Shown here: piece after piece, positions 1 to 13,800 of the stretch | How the letters are laid out: each line of letters opens with the position of its first letter | Position numbering within the stretch: the stretch's first letter is position 1 | Assembly (NCBI GenBank): GCA_036346275.1 | Contig: CM070713.1 | Location: 77,306,382-77,370,381 of the forward strand | From: Otatea glauca | Lineage: Eukaryota > Streptophyta > Magnoliopsida > Poales > Poaceae | Reading direction: 5' to 3' | DNA: 64,000 bases | Notes under the pieces: generated by a model | Databases searched by the model: none | Seen by the model: the letters and a program-made list of their open reading frames with translations, nothing else | Told to the model about the DNA's origin: nothing | Made by a program: the position numbers and the translations under genes

Positions 1-832
1 GCAGGACTACACGGCGAAGCTGTCGGACTTTGGGCTGGCCAAGGAGGGCCCACAGGGTGACGCCACCCACGTCACCACCCGCGTCATGGGCACCCACGGC
101 TACGCCGCCCCCGAGTACATCCTCACCGGTACGTGACACCCCATCTCGACTGTGTTAATTGACCATGCAAGCACGTGGCCGGGTTGGAGTAATTACCAAG
201 ATCGTGATTGTGGCTAATTAACCCGTTAACGGCGTGTTACCGCAGGGCATTTGACGGCGAAGAGCGACGTGTACAGCTTCGGGGTGGTGCTGCTGGAGCT
301 GCTGACGGGGCGGCGGAGCGTGGACAAGCGGCGGCGCGGGAGGGAGCAGAACCTGGTGGACTGGGCGCGGCCGTACCTGCGGCGGCCGGAGAAGCTGCAC
401 CGGGTGATGGACCCCAGCCTCGAGGGCGGCTACTCGGCCAAGGCCGCGCACAAGGCCGCCACGGTCGCCTACCACTGCCTGCACAGCGTGCCCAAGTCGC
501 GCCCGCGCATGCGCGACGTCGTCGACGCCCTCGAGCCGCTGCTCCACATGCGCGGCGACGTGCCTGCGGGGCCGTTTGTCTACACCGTGCCATCGGCAGC
601 CGCAGCCGACGGCGACAAGGCCGAGGCCGAGGCCGCGACCGGCGACACGGCCGAGGCGGAGGCGACGGTGGGTGAGGAGGCGGACGGTGGCACCGCGGCG
701 GCCAAGAAGAGGTGCCTCGCGTCGGCCGTGCACGCCGAGAGCACGCTGCGGAAGGGCGACCAACGGTACGCGAGCTCGGTGACGGGGCACAAGAGCGGTT
801 CACCGAGGCAGAGCAGGGACAGAGGGGCGTAA
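1..832 (+). CDS. Receptor-like cytoplasmic kinase (RLCK-VII/PBL-RIPK type), 3' part
   Basis: Two exons, 1-128 and 246-832, join across a GT-AG intron (129-245) in frame; the stop is at 830-832 and the 5' part lies outside the window. The protein shows the DFG loop (SDFGLAK), the activation segment VMGTHGYAAPEY, the subdomain IX block SDVYSFGVVLLELLTG, the RLCK-VII signature GRRSVDK...EQNLVDWARPYL, and the late R of subdomain XI (KSRPRM). It ends in an Ala/Glu-rich tail of roughly 90 residues. Family knowledge: RLCK-VII kinases are cytoplasmic or plasma-membrane-anchored Ser/Thr kinases acting downstream of receptor kinases, often in immunity. The exon is much more GC-rich than the flanks, as usual for grass kinase genes. 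The kinase assignment is secure; the exact PBL/RIPK subtype is inferred from motif memory. Confidence 0.93.
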
Positions 833-1837
833 CTAATGCTGTAGCTGCCTCGACGATCCATGGACACAGCACAGCAGGGCCTGCGCGCTCGCGCGTTTGT
901 TTTTTATTCTTTGTGGAAATTGTTTGAAGTGTACATAGTGGCAAGCAATGTATGTATTAATTTAATTTGTTCGTTGATTCTTTTCTTGGTGATGCTATTC
1001 TTGATCCCAAGAGCAATAGGTGTTACTCTTTTTGAAGGGAAAAAGGCGTTGTTTTTTCCTTTTCATTTCGGTATGTGCTGCCGACTCTTCTTCTAGAGAA
1101 TACAACTGTTGGATATACCGTCGTGCGGTTGAAGACTTTGACAGAATGTTTTCTTCATTTGAGTCAGACGTATCCCCCCATCAAATCAAAGACATTCTGA
1201 TCCTTTCACTTTGGTATGTCATCGACGATACACGCAACTCAATTCCTGGATTTTCAACCGTGCAAATTTCAAGATGTAAACGTTTCCACATTAATTCTCA
1301 TATTATCTCTGAGAAAAATGGAGTAAATCAGAACTAACTAATTCTGCCTTGATTTGCCGGACCCCCAACCAAACAAAACCCAGGATGAGTTAGAAAGATC
1401 CAACTGTTCGAGCTGGGGCATCATTGGTGATGACCTGCTCATCAAAAAAGGTTACTACCCAACTTCTATCGTTACCATGCATCATGCATGTGGTAATAGT
1501 GTAATACCGACTCATCAGTTACGATTACGAGTACTAAACATGTGTTGCCACACAGGTATTTTGCCACGGATATACTCAATTTTGGGCAAATGTTTCACAG
1601 TTTCTACAGTATTCTCTGTACAACATAACATAGCCAAGACGAGTGGGCACCCGAATCCACGGTTGATTGGCATCTCGCAACAATTGTTGCCTCGACAGCA
1701 TATCCTATCATTTCCTTTTCACCCTTATCCTGAATCAATGACAGTCTACAAACCTAACAACAAATACAACATTGCAGAAGGATCTAACCCCATAAAAACC
1801 TGGGGGTCGACGAATCTTCAAGCCAACCCCAACCATA
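833..1837. other. Convergent intergenic region, RLCK and myosin 3' ends
   Basis: The stretch between the kinase stop and the myosin stop must hold both 3' UTRs, since the genes converge. A T-rich stretch around 900-1100 follows the kinase. I could not place polyadenylation sites. Short open frames here show no recognisable protein motif. Confidence 0.6.
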
Positions 1838-4800
1838 TTAGACAGGCTGTGGATCATGATGCTTGAGCAAGAACTGTACAGACGGATAGTGATGAAGAGA
1901 TTCGGGAAGTTCCACATCTGCATAATCTATTGCTGGGATGGCCATCGACAAATCCTCGGTAGAAAACGGTATACTGCACCAAGCAAACATCATATATAAG
2001 TGCAAAATTGACAATCTGCAAAGTATTTTCTGCGCTAAGCAAACATAATGCGTAACGTACAAACACTTCATAAGCAATGTATCTACTGTCAGTATAAAAT
2101 TAACTACCACGAAATCACAGCTACCTTAAGTCATCATCCAACAAGAAGGAATTTGATACAAGATTCTGAGTATCTTTGTTGACCATCTCTCTCATTGCAG
2201 CAACCACCTGTCAAATCTTAATTTTTTCAGAACAAAGAAATGCAAAATGATTCCCAGAAAAATCAAAGCTTCCATGCCAAGAGTGCATACCTCGTTTGAT
2301 ATTCCCTGGGTATTATATTTGTCATCCCAGTACATTGAGCATATCCTGTATATTTGGCGAACACTCAAGGACTACACAGAACATCAGGGGAAAGGACTAG
2401 TTATATTCTGCAGTAAATAATAGCTAACTGCAAAGGTAGAATACACATTGTCTTACCGGGCAAAGATCTTGCCTGATCTCTTCAAGTGTCTTTTTCCTTT
2501 TTTGGTGTATGACCTGTGTTATGTAATTAGTGAGTATATCCCCAAGGCATAAAAGAAGCAACAAAAAAACGACACGGGAAAATGCAGCTTGCACAAGCAA
2601 TTACCAAAAATCCGACAGCTTGTCTGATATAATTCAGCTCATGCCAAGATGTTCCTGCAAACTGAAAGTGAAAAGGATAATAAACTTGTGAAGCAAACTG
2701 AAAATAACCAAAACACAAAAAATGTTGATGTCCAACATATAAGACATAAAGAACCATCCCAAGAACAATGTTTGTTCCTAAACCACAACTCCACAATGTA
2801 TATCTGGAATTATATTTGACATGACGAGCTGAACAACTTCATCAGGGTTTCAGGTTTCTCGTAGTCATTACTGAATTTTATACCAACATGGCAAACAGAA
2901 ATGCAAAATTAGCACTAACCTCCTCTGTGACATCAGTAATCCACTTCTCCAGCAATGATAGCCCAGCTTTCACATATTCCCCATTAGAGAATGTACAACA
3001 TTCACGCCGAAGAAGAAGGCTGATGGGACAACAAAACTGTTATTGTCAGTATGGAAGTAAAGTAGTATCTCATCATTCTGTTTGTGCTTCGAAGTTCATC
3101 TCAACCATATTACAACAAGAATTTGTTAGAAATGTATGTGTTCCATCCCCTACAATTTTCAACCAAAAGAATTCAGTTTCTTCATTGGCAAAGGCCCTTT
3201 TCTTATCTCATCAGGATTATAAATACAAAGATCTATTTGTAAAATTAAGAAAGAAAAGATTCTATCATTCCTTGAAAATTTATGCTCTTTGTTTATTAAT
3301 ATTAGGTTATTTCCATTAATTTATTCCTAGACATTTACTGTCTATCATGTGTCTTGCTTGCATGTTCGCATGCACACATACCAAGTATTAAATTTCTAAG
3401 AAGAGAAACTACCTGTTGAAAAGCTGTATATTGATGAAAGAGAATAGCTGAGTAATCAGTTTACGTATAAAGAAGGATGGCACCTGTAGCAGACAATCAC
3501 AAAAATAAGGTTATTAGACTCACTTGGACAAAGCTATCAAATCCTCTCTATGATGAAGCTATTTGTGGTTTGTACTGAAAAAGGAGGGCTAAAGGAAAGG
3601 CTTACATAATTTTCACGCAATGTATCCATAAGCAAGTCCAGGAAATTGACAATGTTGTCCCAATGGGAGTTTGATGGCGGTTGAGAGCCAACCCCAGGTG
3701 ATTTGGAAGCTTTTCCAGGTTGTGCACGTGTTGATTTTGGAGCCTGCATGTAATTTTCAGGGGGTTACCAAATTATCCAGGCATCCAATGCTGTTGTTTG
3801 AAAAAAAAATCAAAGGAGACGAAGGTATACCTGAATGCAGACACTAAGAAGAGGTGATATTTCTTTTTTCAGATTATCCCTGAGCTGCCCAAAGATCTTT
3901 TCAACACATGCAGTTAGCTGCTGTTTGAATAGTATGGCTGGATAACGAGCATCCACTTGTCCCAGTGTGTCACCGCGTCCTATAAGCTTTGAAGGCGATC
4001 TCAGTGTCTGAAAGAAAATAAAGCGTTGTCATTCATTCCAATCAATAATGGAAAAAAAAATCTACTAGACTCAGATTTTCCATAAAAACCATAGAGCCAC
4101 GAAGATTGACTACTGCGGTAGTACCAAAATCAAATTATATATAATCTATGTTTGTGCATAATTAGCTATACAGTATTGAAAAACAAGGATATTTCAAGTA
4201 AGTACATGGTGTTTCCTTCTCTTCTTTGTGATTTTTTCTATCTGAACTTCCTTTTAGCAGAAGAGGCCGTGGATCAATAGTAAATAAATTGGAAGCAACA
4301 CAACTCTCTACATACACATGGGATAGGATAAAAGAAATAATTAGGTATGCTTATAAAAAGTTACTTTACAGGAACATCAGAACATACCGAATAGGAGTCA
4401 ATACTAATTTGGAAAAACTGACACGCATGATCGAGTTCCTTACTTGCACTATCTTCCCACTTAGCCCTAAAGGTCCAGCAGATCGACGAGATGGTGTAGC
4501 AAATAATCCATTGGACCGTAGATTCTTCTGCAGAAGGCATAGCAGTGCAGAAGTATTGGACAACCAATAAGGCAATTTTCCATCAGCTTCATTTCCCTGG
4601 AATAAGAGCAAAAAAAAAATCCAAACTATTTTGACTTCCACAAATGAATTGTCTCGTGCAAACAGCAAAATATATGGGATTCAAATGATTTTACCTTGAG
4701 AACATCATTTATGGCTTCAATTACATGATCAAAAATAGCTGTCCTCTCTGATTCAAAAGCACGCCAGTGTAAAAGGCATTTATAGATGATGCATGCAGCA

Positions 4801-7800
4801 GCTGGTTTGCCATCCTTGAACCCTAAATTTTCCTTTATACATCTTAATAAGATTTCGTGATTTTCCTGCATAAAACAATCCCATCATTAAGATATTTTAG
4901 AAATAAATGCCAAATGATCATGAATGAAATATTAGCAATCTTATCTGAGAAGGTATCAACTGAACTACAATATGACAAATATCAAGTCAAGTTAAGAACA
5001 GTGCTGAATTCACCTCATGCCTTTCAACAGGCAACCTTGTTCTCCTTGATCCAGTCAAACTTGGTGGAAGAGGAGTCAGATATTTTGTTGGTGTTGGGCT
5101 CTCCTACAATTTTAAATGTTGACAGATTCAAACTGTTAGAAAAGAATTTAAATCATTGCAGATATCCAAATTGAATCAAAAGATAAGTAGAACAAAAAGA
5201 AATAAGCTTACAAATATAAGCTTCTGCTCACTGTTGGCAAGCCCAATCGATGCAGAAAATTTCTGTATTCAGATAGCATGTCAGTTAACTAAGGAAGAAA
5301 GATATTGAAGCCAAGGAAGAAAGATATTGAAGCCAAGTCAGTAACTAACGGTTACGAATATCAATAAGAAAAATGGCAAGAGCTGGGACCAAAATGCTAG
5401 ACCTAATAGTAGTGCAGTGACGAATAAAAATATAATATCAGGAAAGGGCAAAAAGAAATGAACCTCAGATAATGTCTTTGGAGCGACGGATAGATTGTTT
5501 ATTGGAGACATGTTAAATGCCTTTTGCCTTAGAACAAGATTTTCGTTTTCCAAGTTTGTAAGTTTCTCCTGCAATCTGAGTTCAGAAGCAATTAGCAGTT
5601 AGATACTTCCCAATAGAAAGAGCCAAAAACCTTAAGACTACTCCACTGATCATTCCAGCATCCTACGGTTTTATATATAAAAGGGAAAACATACTTGTCC
5701 AGATTTTGCTGGAGATGGTTGCATTTTCCCTCCACATCTTTCAATTTCTCCATTGTATCATCACTACTTTTACGAGCTGTCGTAAGTTCATTTTCCAGTA
5801 GTGAGTTCTTCTTCGATAATGATTCAACCAAGTTCTGTGGAGAATAAAAGAGAACTGCTTCAGCTAAAGTACAATACCAAAAGGTAACAATTATTCATGT
5901 TAGAAAACAAAAGGATGACAGCATTTTGCCAAATGAAAAATACATCAACAAGCATGAAGGGCTATACTAATTCAATGAACCTTGCTACATCAAAAAGCTT
6001 ACAAGTTACAATCATGAAGAAAGACTAAAGTAAAGAAGAAAAATTCTTTTGCCATTTTATCACAATGGAAAAGAAGTACACCAATTAGACAGTTAAAAAT
6101 TATCTGACTTCAGAAAAGTATATGTTCCCTCTGAAAAAATGATGGATGAAAAAAAAAGCCTAAGAGGACAACTGAAAATGGAGGCCAAGCAAGCATACTT
6201 ATGATCAAATATTATACAGAGAGAAGCCTTCAAACCTTTAGATTGGAGTTCTCCTTTTCAGCTTCTGCTATCATAATCTTGTTACTCCGCAACATAGTTA
6301 TCTCTCTCAAAGAATCATTCAATTGCCTCTGGAGCAGCAGACTTTTATCGTGTTCACTTTGAGCAGCTGATTTAGCTGCAGCACACTCTGTGCTTAATGA
6401 TTCTATTATTTTGTCGCGCTTTGATATTTCTGCCAACTTTGATTCCTCACCGGCAGCCTACATTTAAAAGTCCCATGAATCGTGATTCATGAGGAAATAT
6501 CAACAATCATGAGAAATAGAATAAGTTAAAAATCCGCACTTCTGACAGCTGCAGCACCTGATGATTATATTATGCAGCATCACATGTAATATAACATTTT
6601 CAGAAATGTTCAGAAAAAAAAAAATCAAGGTACCCAACAAACCACATAAAATTATTTTTGCAAGTGTCTGCTGACATCTCAGTAATTACTTGTCTAACTA
6701 AATTATCTGGTAGACAACCCATAGTCTGAGACATTTCAATTGATCTTATCAATGTAAGTAGCAAACATCAAAAACTGATAAAAAAACAATTGCAAATGTA
6801 ATGGCAGGAAAAGTACAACACAATCAAATACACGCAAGTGCAGGGGTAGCACACACAAAATAAGGAAACACAATAAGTAATACTGGACAAATATAACACC
6901 AAAGCGATAGTGGAAGAAGATACTTACCCGCAGTCTCCTTTCCAGAGTAAGTCTTAAAGTAAGATCATCCAACTTTTTCTCAAGTTTATTCTTCGCCTCA
7001 CGGAGTGCACCAGCTTCATTTGCAACCTATCACATAAATCAGGGCATAAGAATACTCGAATGCATGACAATAACAGTAGAAACAAAAGAAAACTTCACGC
7101 AAGCTGCCTAACAACGCATGCAGGATGATACGGAGATAACAAATCAGAGTAACTAGACAAGTAAAATGAACTGACATCATTTCAGTCGCAAAGAAACATG
7201 TACACCTTATGAGCATGTGGAGGAAGAAAGAAGGAAAGGCAATAGTATTTTAGGAAAAGAACAAATTTCAAAATGCCTAACACAGGTATCAGCCAATCAT
7301 TTTGAGAATTGCAGTACTGCTTGAAACATGCCAATTGAATCTATAATACCCATAGAGATTATAGAAATGCAACAAAAAAAATACCATTTTGAGTCTCCTT
7401 AGCTCCCTTCTTGCAAGTTTCTGTCTCCAAGCACATTGAATTGCTACAGTAACCTGCCTGTAATGCTGGAAAAGCATGACAACCTTCCGTTTTCGCCATA
7501 AGGACTGCAATATGGCAACAAAAACTAATGTTGAACAAAAATTCAACCGTACGAGGTCTTAATTTTTATCACAAACAAGATATGTCTTCCTAATACTGTA
7601 ATTAGTCTAGAAAGTAGATCCGCAACAGCCAAAAACAGATGGGAGTAACATGATTATGGTTTGTTAAGAGAGCTTAATCTCAACTATTTACTTACGAACA
7701 TGGCAATTCCCCCCCCCCCCCCAGAAAATCAAGCTGCAACTTAACTTACCATCTACTGAATATTGAACAAAGGATATTACTTGCTTTGAGATGGTTTCAT

Positions 7801-10800
7801 TTTTTGAACATTGAACAAAGGATAATACCTGTATCACTACAGCAGCCTTTTGCTCTCTCATTATTGAGCAAGAGCGGCGAGCAATATACCCTCTAATACA
7901 GGACTGAATAAGCAGAGCCGCAGAACATGATTGCTGATACATCCGATTTAACAGCCAACATCGGACATATTTCTGAACAATTATGGCAGCCGCTGTTTCT
8001 CTTCTGATCATATACATCATTCTTGCCAAACACCCTGCAAGATCATTCACAATTAGCAACCAGAATATACCAGCAATTAATTATCAGAAAGGGCAAGAGA
8101 CTAAAATTCAAGGAGGATGTTTAACAAGTACAGGATAAGATTTTTGTGAATTTGCAGGTTATGAAAATAGCAGGAACAAGAGTAGACATAGTGAAAAAAG
8201 AAAATTAAAATTACATCAAAGTAGCCAAAGTTATAGGAGTAATTTGGCATCCTAAGTAACTGAACTCACTAGGCCTTCAGCATTCTATGTTCTATGACTG
8301 CGTAACAACCATCAAGTACCAGCAAACAATTACTCCCTCTGGTCACAAAAGTATGTCACTGTGTCAAGTGTGCAGTCAAACTTTGATACTTTTGGCCATT
8401 GTTCCTTATTTGATATTTAGGTTGATCGCACTAAAATAATATATGTTCAATCCAGCTCATTTTGGAGACATAATAATAGTTCTGTTTATTGTTCTATCCC
8501 AAAATTGGACTGCCATACAAGTTATAAATAAAGCAATACAGTAAGGAAACATGTGTTACCTCTACAATATGCTTGTATAGACATTGATGCCTCCCTTGTT
8601 TTCACAAATTCTTTGCGGGTGACAAAAGTTCTGAAACGGCCTTGAATATGGCGTGCAGCATTGTCCAATTCCTCAGCACGGCGCATATCTAATATCGCGA
8701 TTTGACCGGCTCTAAGGAAAACCTTAGTTCTACCAAGCTATAAGGTAAAACAAAGGGTCAAACTGCCGATAAATTATTTCACATGTTCTCAACCAAAGCC
8801 AGTAGAGTATAAAATTATCAATTACTTCGACTGGGAACAGAATGATAATGTGTCTTGAAAAATTGGTAGTGTGTGTACAAAAATATTGGTGTTTCTTTTA
8901 CAAAAATCAAATGGAAGAACTAAAACAGGATTAGTCAAAGAAAACAGGCGTGATTCGTTTATATCATCGGTAAATTAGTAAATGGCAACAATATAATATG
9001 AGCCATGCAAATTACTTGATAATTGTCAAGCTTCATCTTTTCAAGAATTCCCTTTATCAAAGCCCTTTCATCACAACTGCACAATTAAGCATAAAATCAC
9101 ATAAGGTAATGGAAATTAAAAACAAACAAATAAGCAACTTTTTTTTTTGGTAAGCAGCCCTTGATAAACTATCGGCTTTTCCCACAGCTCTTCCAACAAA
9201 TTCTTCTAATCTAAAGCTCATCTTTCCAGGATAAGACATTTCCGCAGCAAAATTGGAAATTGAGCATCTCGGCGACCATTTGAAATGGTAGGACATGTTC
9301 GGTTGCTTCAACCTATGGTTATTTGCTGATTCAAATTCTACAGCACTAAACTATTGCATAAAATAGTAAAGGATTAACACAAGCTATCATTAAAATGCAA
9401 GAAGTGGTTTCACCTATGACCATATGTAACTGACAAGGACATATTGGATCAATATAGCACCACCAATGACTCGAATGCCGTACATAAACCAGTTGCCAAT
9501 ACAAACTACAGATATCAAATTACAGGAAGCATTGTTCAGATGGAACGACCATCTACATAGATAACCCCGTGTCTAGGGCAAAAGATGTTGTTTGTTGAAA
9601 CGCATTTATATTAAATGCAACACAAGCACCAAGGGTTTGTTAGAATTTCCAAACTAAAGCAGTTGAACAAGCATTAGCTATAAATTGTGGGAAAATGGAA
9701 TGTTTTGCAGTTGTGATTGAGATCACCAACCTCATGAGCACAAAAAAGAAAAGCTGTATTGCTTATAAAGTGGTGCGGTCAACATTGCATATTGTGAAGC
9801 AAACAACTCAAACCTAGCTACATGACATATATTAGGTACCTTCCAAGCATCAAGTCAGGAACTAGAACGCCAAACCGATCAACAAATTCAGCATAAGTCC
9901 TTCTGGTAGGATAGCCAGCAAGACTAATGCGAACGGCCTCCAAAACACCCTGCCACACCACCGAATTATAACCTTAAGGAAAATATCAAACAGTGAACCA
10001 AGCAGGTGGCAACATATGGTAGCAAAAACAATGAAGTGTCAATTAATTTTATGATGATAGCTTGAGAGGGTGTCATAAAGCATAAGCACTGAAGGATAAA
10101 TAATATGGCACGGAAGGACAAACTTTTTTTAAGTGACCTTATGAATGTGGTTTCAGTTACTTGCCCAAATTGCTCGAGGCTGTAGACCTACTCAACTCTC
10201 AAGTCACATGCCGATATGATGTAAGACCGGTATGTCACAAGCCCAATCAATGAATTGAGAAAATTGGCATAGCACCAACAAACTATTTGGCAAAGGTATG
10301 ATTTGAAGCAGCAACAATCAACTTTAACATTTCATGCTTCATAGTGCTAACAGTAAACTGAGGTGACAATCAGCAACTAAATGCTATCTGGACAGATGTG
10401 GTGATGAAGAAAATGATGAGAAAGAAATATGCTTATACACTACTGCTTTGGTATTCTGTGCTTATGGTGGAAGTTCTTACTCCACAACGCAGTTGATGCA
10501 AGACGCTTTGATTTTCAAAAAGCTGCGGTCGATTAACAGAGTTAGGCTTCACGCAGCGTACATAGTGAGGTTCAGTTGAGTTGAGGGTTTCCATGAGGGC
10601 TTGAAGTTGTTGCTACAAAACAATGAATATAACATACCAGTCAGAAGAGTCATGACTCATAATATTGTGGCTTTAAACATGACAAGGCAATGCATGAGAA
10701 ATAAGAAGATTAAATCTTTGTCTCAATTACGTGCATAATAATAGTAGTAGTAGCCAAGGCTAGCAGACTTCTGCATGTGGTGGAATTGCAAAGGAAGCAT

Positions 10801-13800
10801 CAAATTTCCAAAAGCGATCTAAACACTCGTATCAAGAAGCCAACTTTTTGTTTGCTGTTGAAATAATAATGTTTAGAGGACCACAGGCTATAAAGATTGC
10901 TAATATGGAACAAAAATAGCTTATCCACACCACTGTCTTCTTTTGGCCATAAAGGTTAGTGCAAAACACCATAGCTATGAAATAATCATGTAGGATGGTG
11001 AAAAAATATAATTATTTTCTATTTCCATTTTTACTTTCCTTTAGCCACACTATACATCAATATGTAAAATCCTGGTGTGCATATAAAAACAAATAAACAC
11101 AACTTTTCTGGTGTACATAAATTTTCATAAGACACAGCAATCAAAGGAAAACCTCATGACAAACGCACATATATTTCAAAGACTGCAAGGAAACAGAAGC
11201 AATGAACTTTTTATTGATACCTTAAATCTGGAAGCAACTGACGAGAATTTGTATGACGATCTTAAAGATTCTTCTGGCAACGAAGTGAGAAGTCCAGAAA
11301 CAAATGGACATCTTGAAGATGATAAAAGATTACAGTGCTCTGCAACAATATAATCTCGATTCTTCTCCAGAAAAGAATTTGTTTGATACGTCACCTGCAA
11401 AAGATGGATGTTATTATTGTCAACACATGGAAAAACTAATTAAATTACCTGGCTGCTGACTTACCTTCCCAGCATAGTGAGAGAGAGTAAAATCTGTCTC
11501 TGATAACTTTGTCTTCTCAAGCCTAGGATGGGAAGAAAAGTTTCTGAACATCTTTGTAGCGAAGGTTTCATGAGTAGATTTTGGAAACATACTGTAAAAT
11601 GAACAAATCGTAGCTTAGAATGAATATTTGTTTGTTTAGAAAAACTGCAATTTTCCAGGAGAAACAAAACCAAGTATTTACCAAGCTTCATCCAGCAGTG
11701 TGATAATTCCAATAGGTTTCTGTTCATGGACATACAATAGAATTAGTCACAGATTTGCAATGTGTTATCCAGAGCAACTAAGGGGCAGAAAGACAGCAAA
11801 ACAGCTTTCCAAACCATCCCAAATATCGATTATTAAAGCACAAATGAGATAATAAAGCAGTTTCTGGCATAAGCATGCACAACACCTGACCAAAATGTAG
11901 ATGTAGTGTATACATTTAAAACATAGTATTTTGTTAACTGCACCTGACACTTGATATTGCAGATATTTACAGCTTGGAGAAGCAGAATGATCGCTCGCAT
12001 TTCCGCCATGGTAAGCATATTTTGCCATATTTTAAGGAAATAGCAGATGTCACACACACTTTTCCGAGCATGTCATTTATTGTACAAGACATTGAGCACA
12101 CAAAAAATGGTGCCAAAGCTTATAGTTGTGTATCTTAAAAGGAAACATGAGCTAGACTTGACACTTGACAGATCCTACTTTACTCCATGCCGTTGCATCC
12201 TACACAGTTCAAGCCTACAATATTGAATGACCAGGACAAAAATAAATGCACCCCAATCTTGGAGTTGTAATGCATCGCTGTGCACAACTAGTGTTAGATA
12301 CTTAGATGATTGTTTCCCTCAATTGCAAAACATGCACAAGCCTAAAACTAAGGCACCATTAGTGAGTTTAACAGAATTCAATGGTGATGACACCGCTGTG
12401 GTCAGGTTGGCGCTGGCAATCAGCAACCGTGTCAACACTCAATTGCTGGTGCTAATACCATCAGTGCTCAAGGCACTAGAGCACTAACTGATCCCAGAAT
12501 TGGTGGTACAAATGACAAACACACTACCAGCTAAAAATTTGACTTAGAAACATGTAAAGGGGGGCATTTAATGCCAAGTGTAAACCACTAAAAGTGACGA
12601 GATAATCTAATCACTACAAATGAGATATGAAAACAAAGTTCAACAGAAGAAGAAATAGCACGGCTATTTACCGCACTAAATCAAATTACAAAGCATAGAT
12701 TGATTGATGATCAATCCTTACTAAACTCAGCAAATAAAGGCAACAAAACAACCTTTTCGATCAAATCCAACACATCTTGATTATCAATGAACTCAATGTA
12801 GCTCCAATTAATTTCCTCACTTTTGTACTCCTCCTGTTCCATCTTGAATACATGCTGAGGAAAGACATTTGTAGCATTTAACGCAAAGACAAGCAAGCGA
12901 ATTAAACATGCAACACGTTATGTTGTTGTCCATCAAAGAGAACACATTGTTCTACATATGATAGCAGAACAAACCTCATTAAAATGTTGCTGAAGCTTTT
13001 CATTGGCAAAGTTAATGCAAAACTGCTCAAAGCTGGAGAGATAAATAAAGGAAGATCGTTAAGAACTAGACAGCAGTGCAAAATCAATATTTCAATGTGG
13101 TAGCTAATTATTGCATAATTTTACCGACATTTTCCAAATTGGTAGTAATAATATATGCACAACAGTGAAATACAAAATAGCTTATTGACATTAGACATGC
13201 CAGCTTGATGAATTGTAAAATCAATGAAACACGCAAAATAGCTTACCTCCAAAAACACATTAATGAGAGAGAACTGTATTTTAAACCAAAAGAATAATTT
13301 TACAAAAAGATCAAGAATCAGATGTGAGCAGACAATAAAGATCAAGTTAAATACAAATATACAATACATTGATGAATTGTAAAAAAAATGCTGAAAATAA
13401 ACAGTTAACAAGGCCCTCTAGCTGCAGATAAATCATTCACTTATGCAAAATCAAAAGGTACTTCATTATAAAACATTGGACCATTTCTACAAGTGAATAA
13501 ATTAAAGTAAATGATAGGCCATTTAAAGACCTGTTGTTTTTGAAGCTTTCAAAGCCGTAGATATCCAAGACACCAATTTGTACCTTAGAATCAACATCTT
13601 GACCAATTGACTTGTTAATATTCTCAACAAGCCTGAAAATAGTAAAAAAATAAATGTTATCATGAACAAGCATACAAAACTAGGAAAACAAGGCAAGAGA
13701 AGATACCAGTCAAATAATCCTGCATATACAGTCTTTGCTAGAGCATCACGATTAGCCGCTGCTGCAGCACAGTCTAATGCTTTTATAATTATTCCTTCAC

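Noticed and set aside
218..944. Long open frames on the minus strand and other plus frames over the kinase exon
   Set aside because: They are GC-rich shadow frames antisense or out of frame to the kinase coding exon; only the 246-832 frame carries kinase motifs.
7709..7722. C14 homopolymer in a myosin intron as a regulatory tract
   Set aside because: A single homopolymer run, most likely simple slippage and possibly length-uncertain in the assembly.
12227..12487. 86-codon open frame in a myosin intron
   Set aside because: It lies between confirmed exons 12 and 13 on the opposite strand and has no motif.
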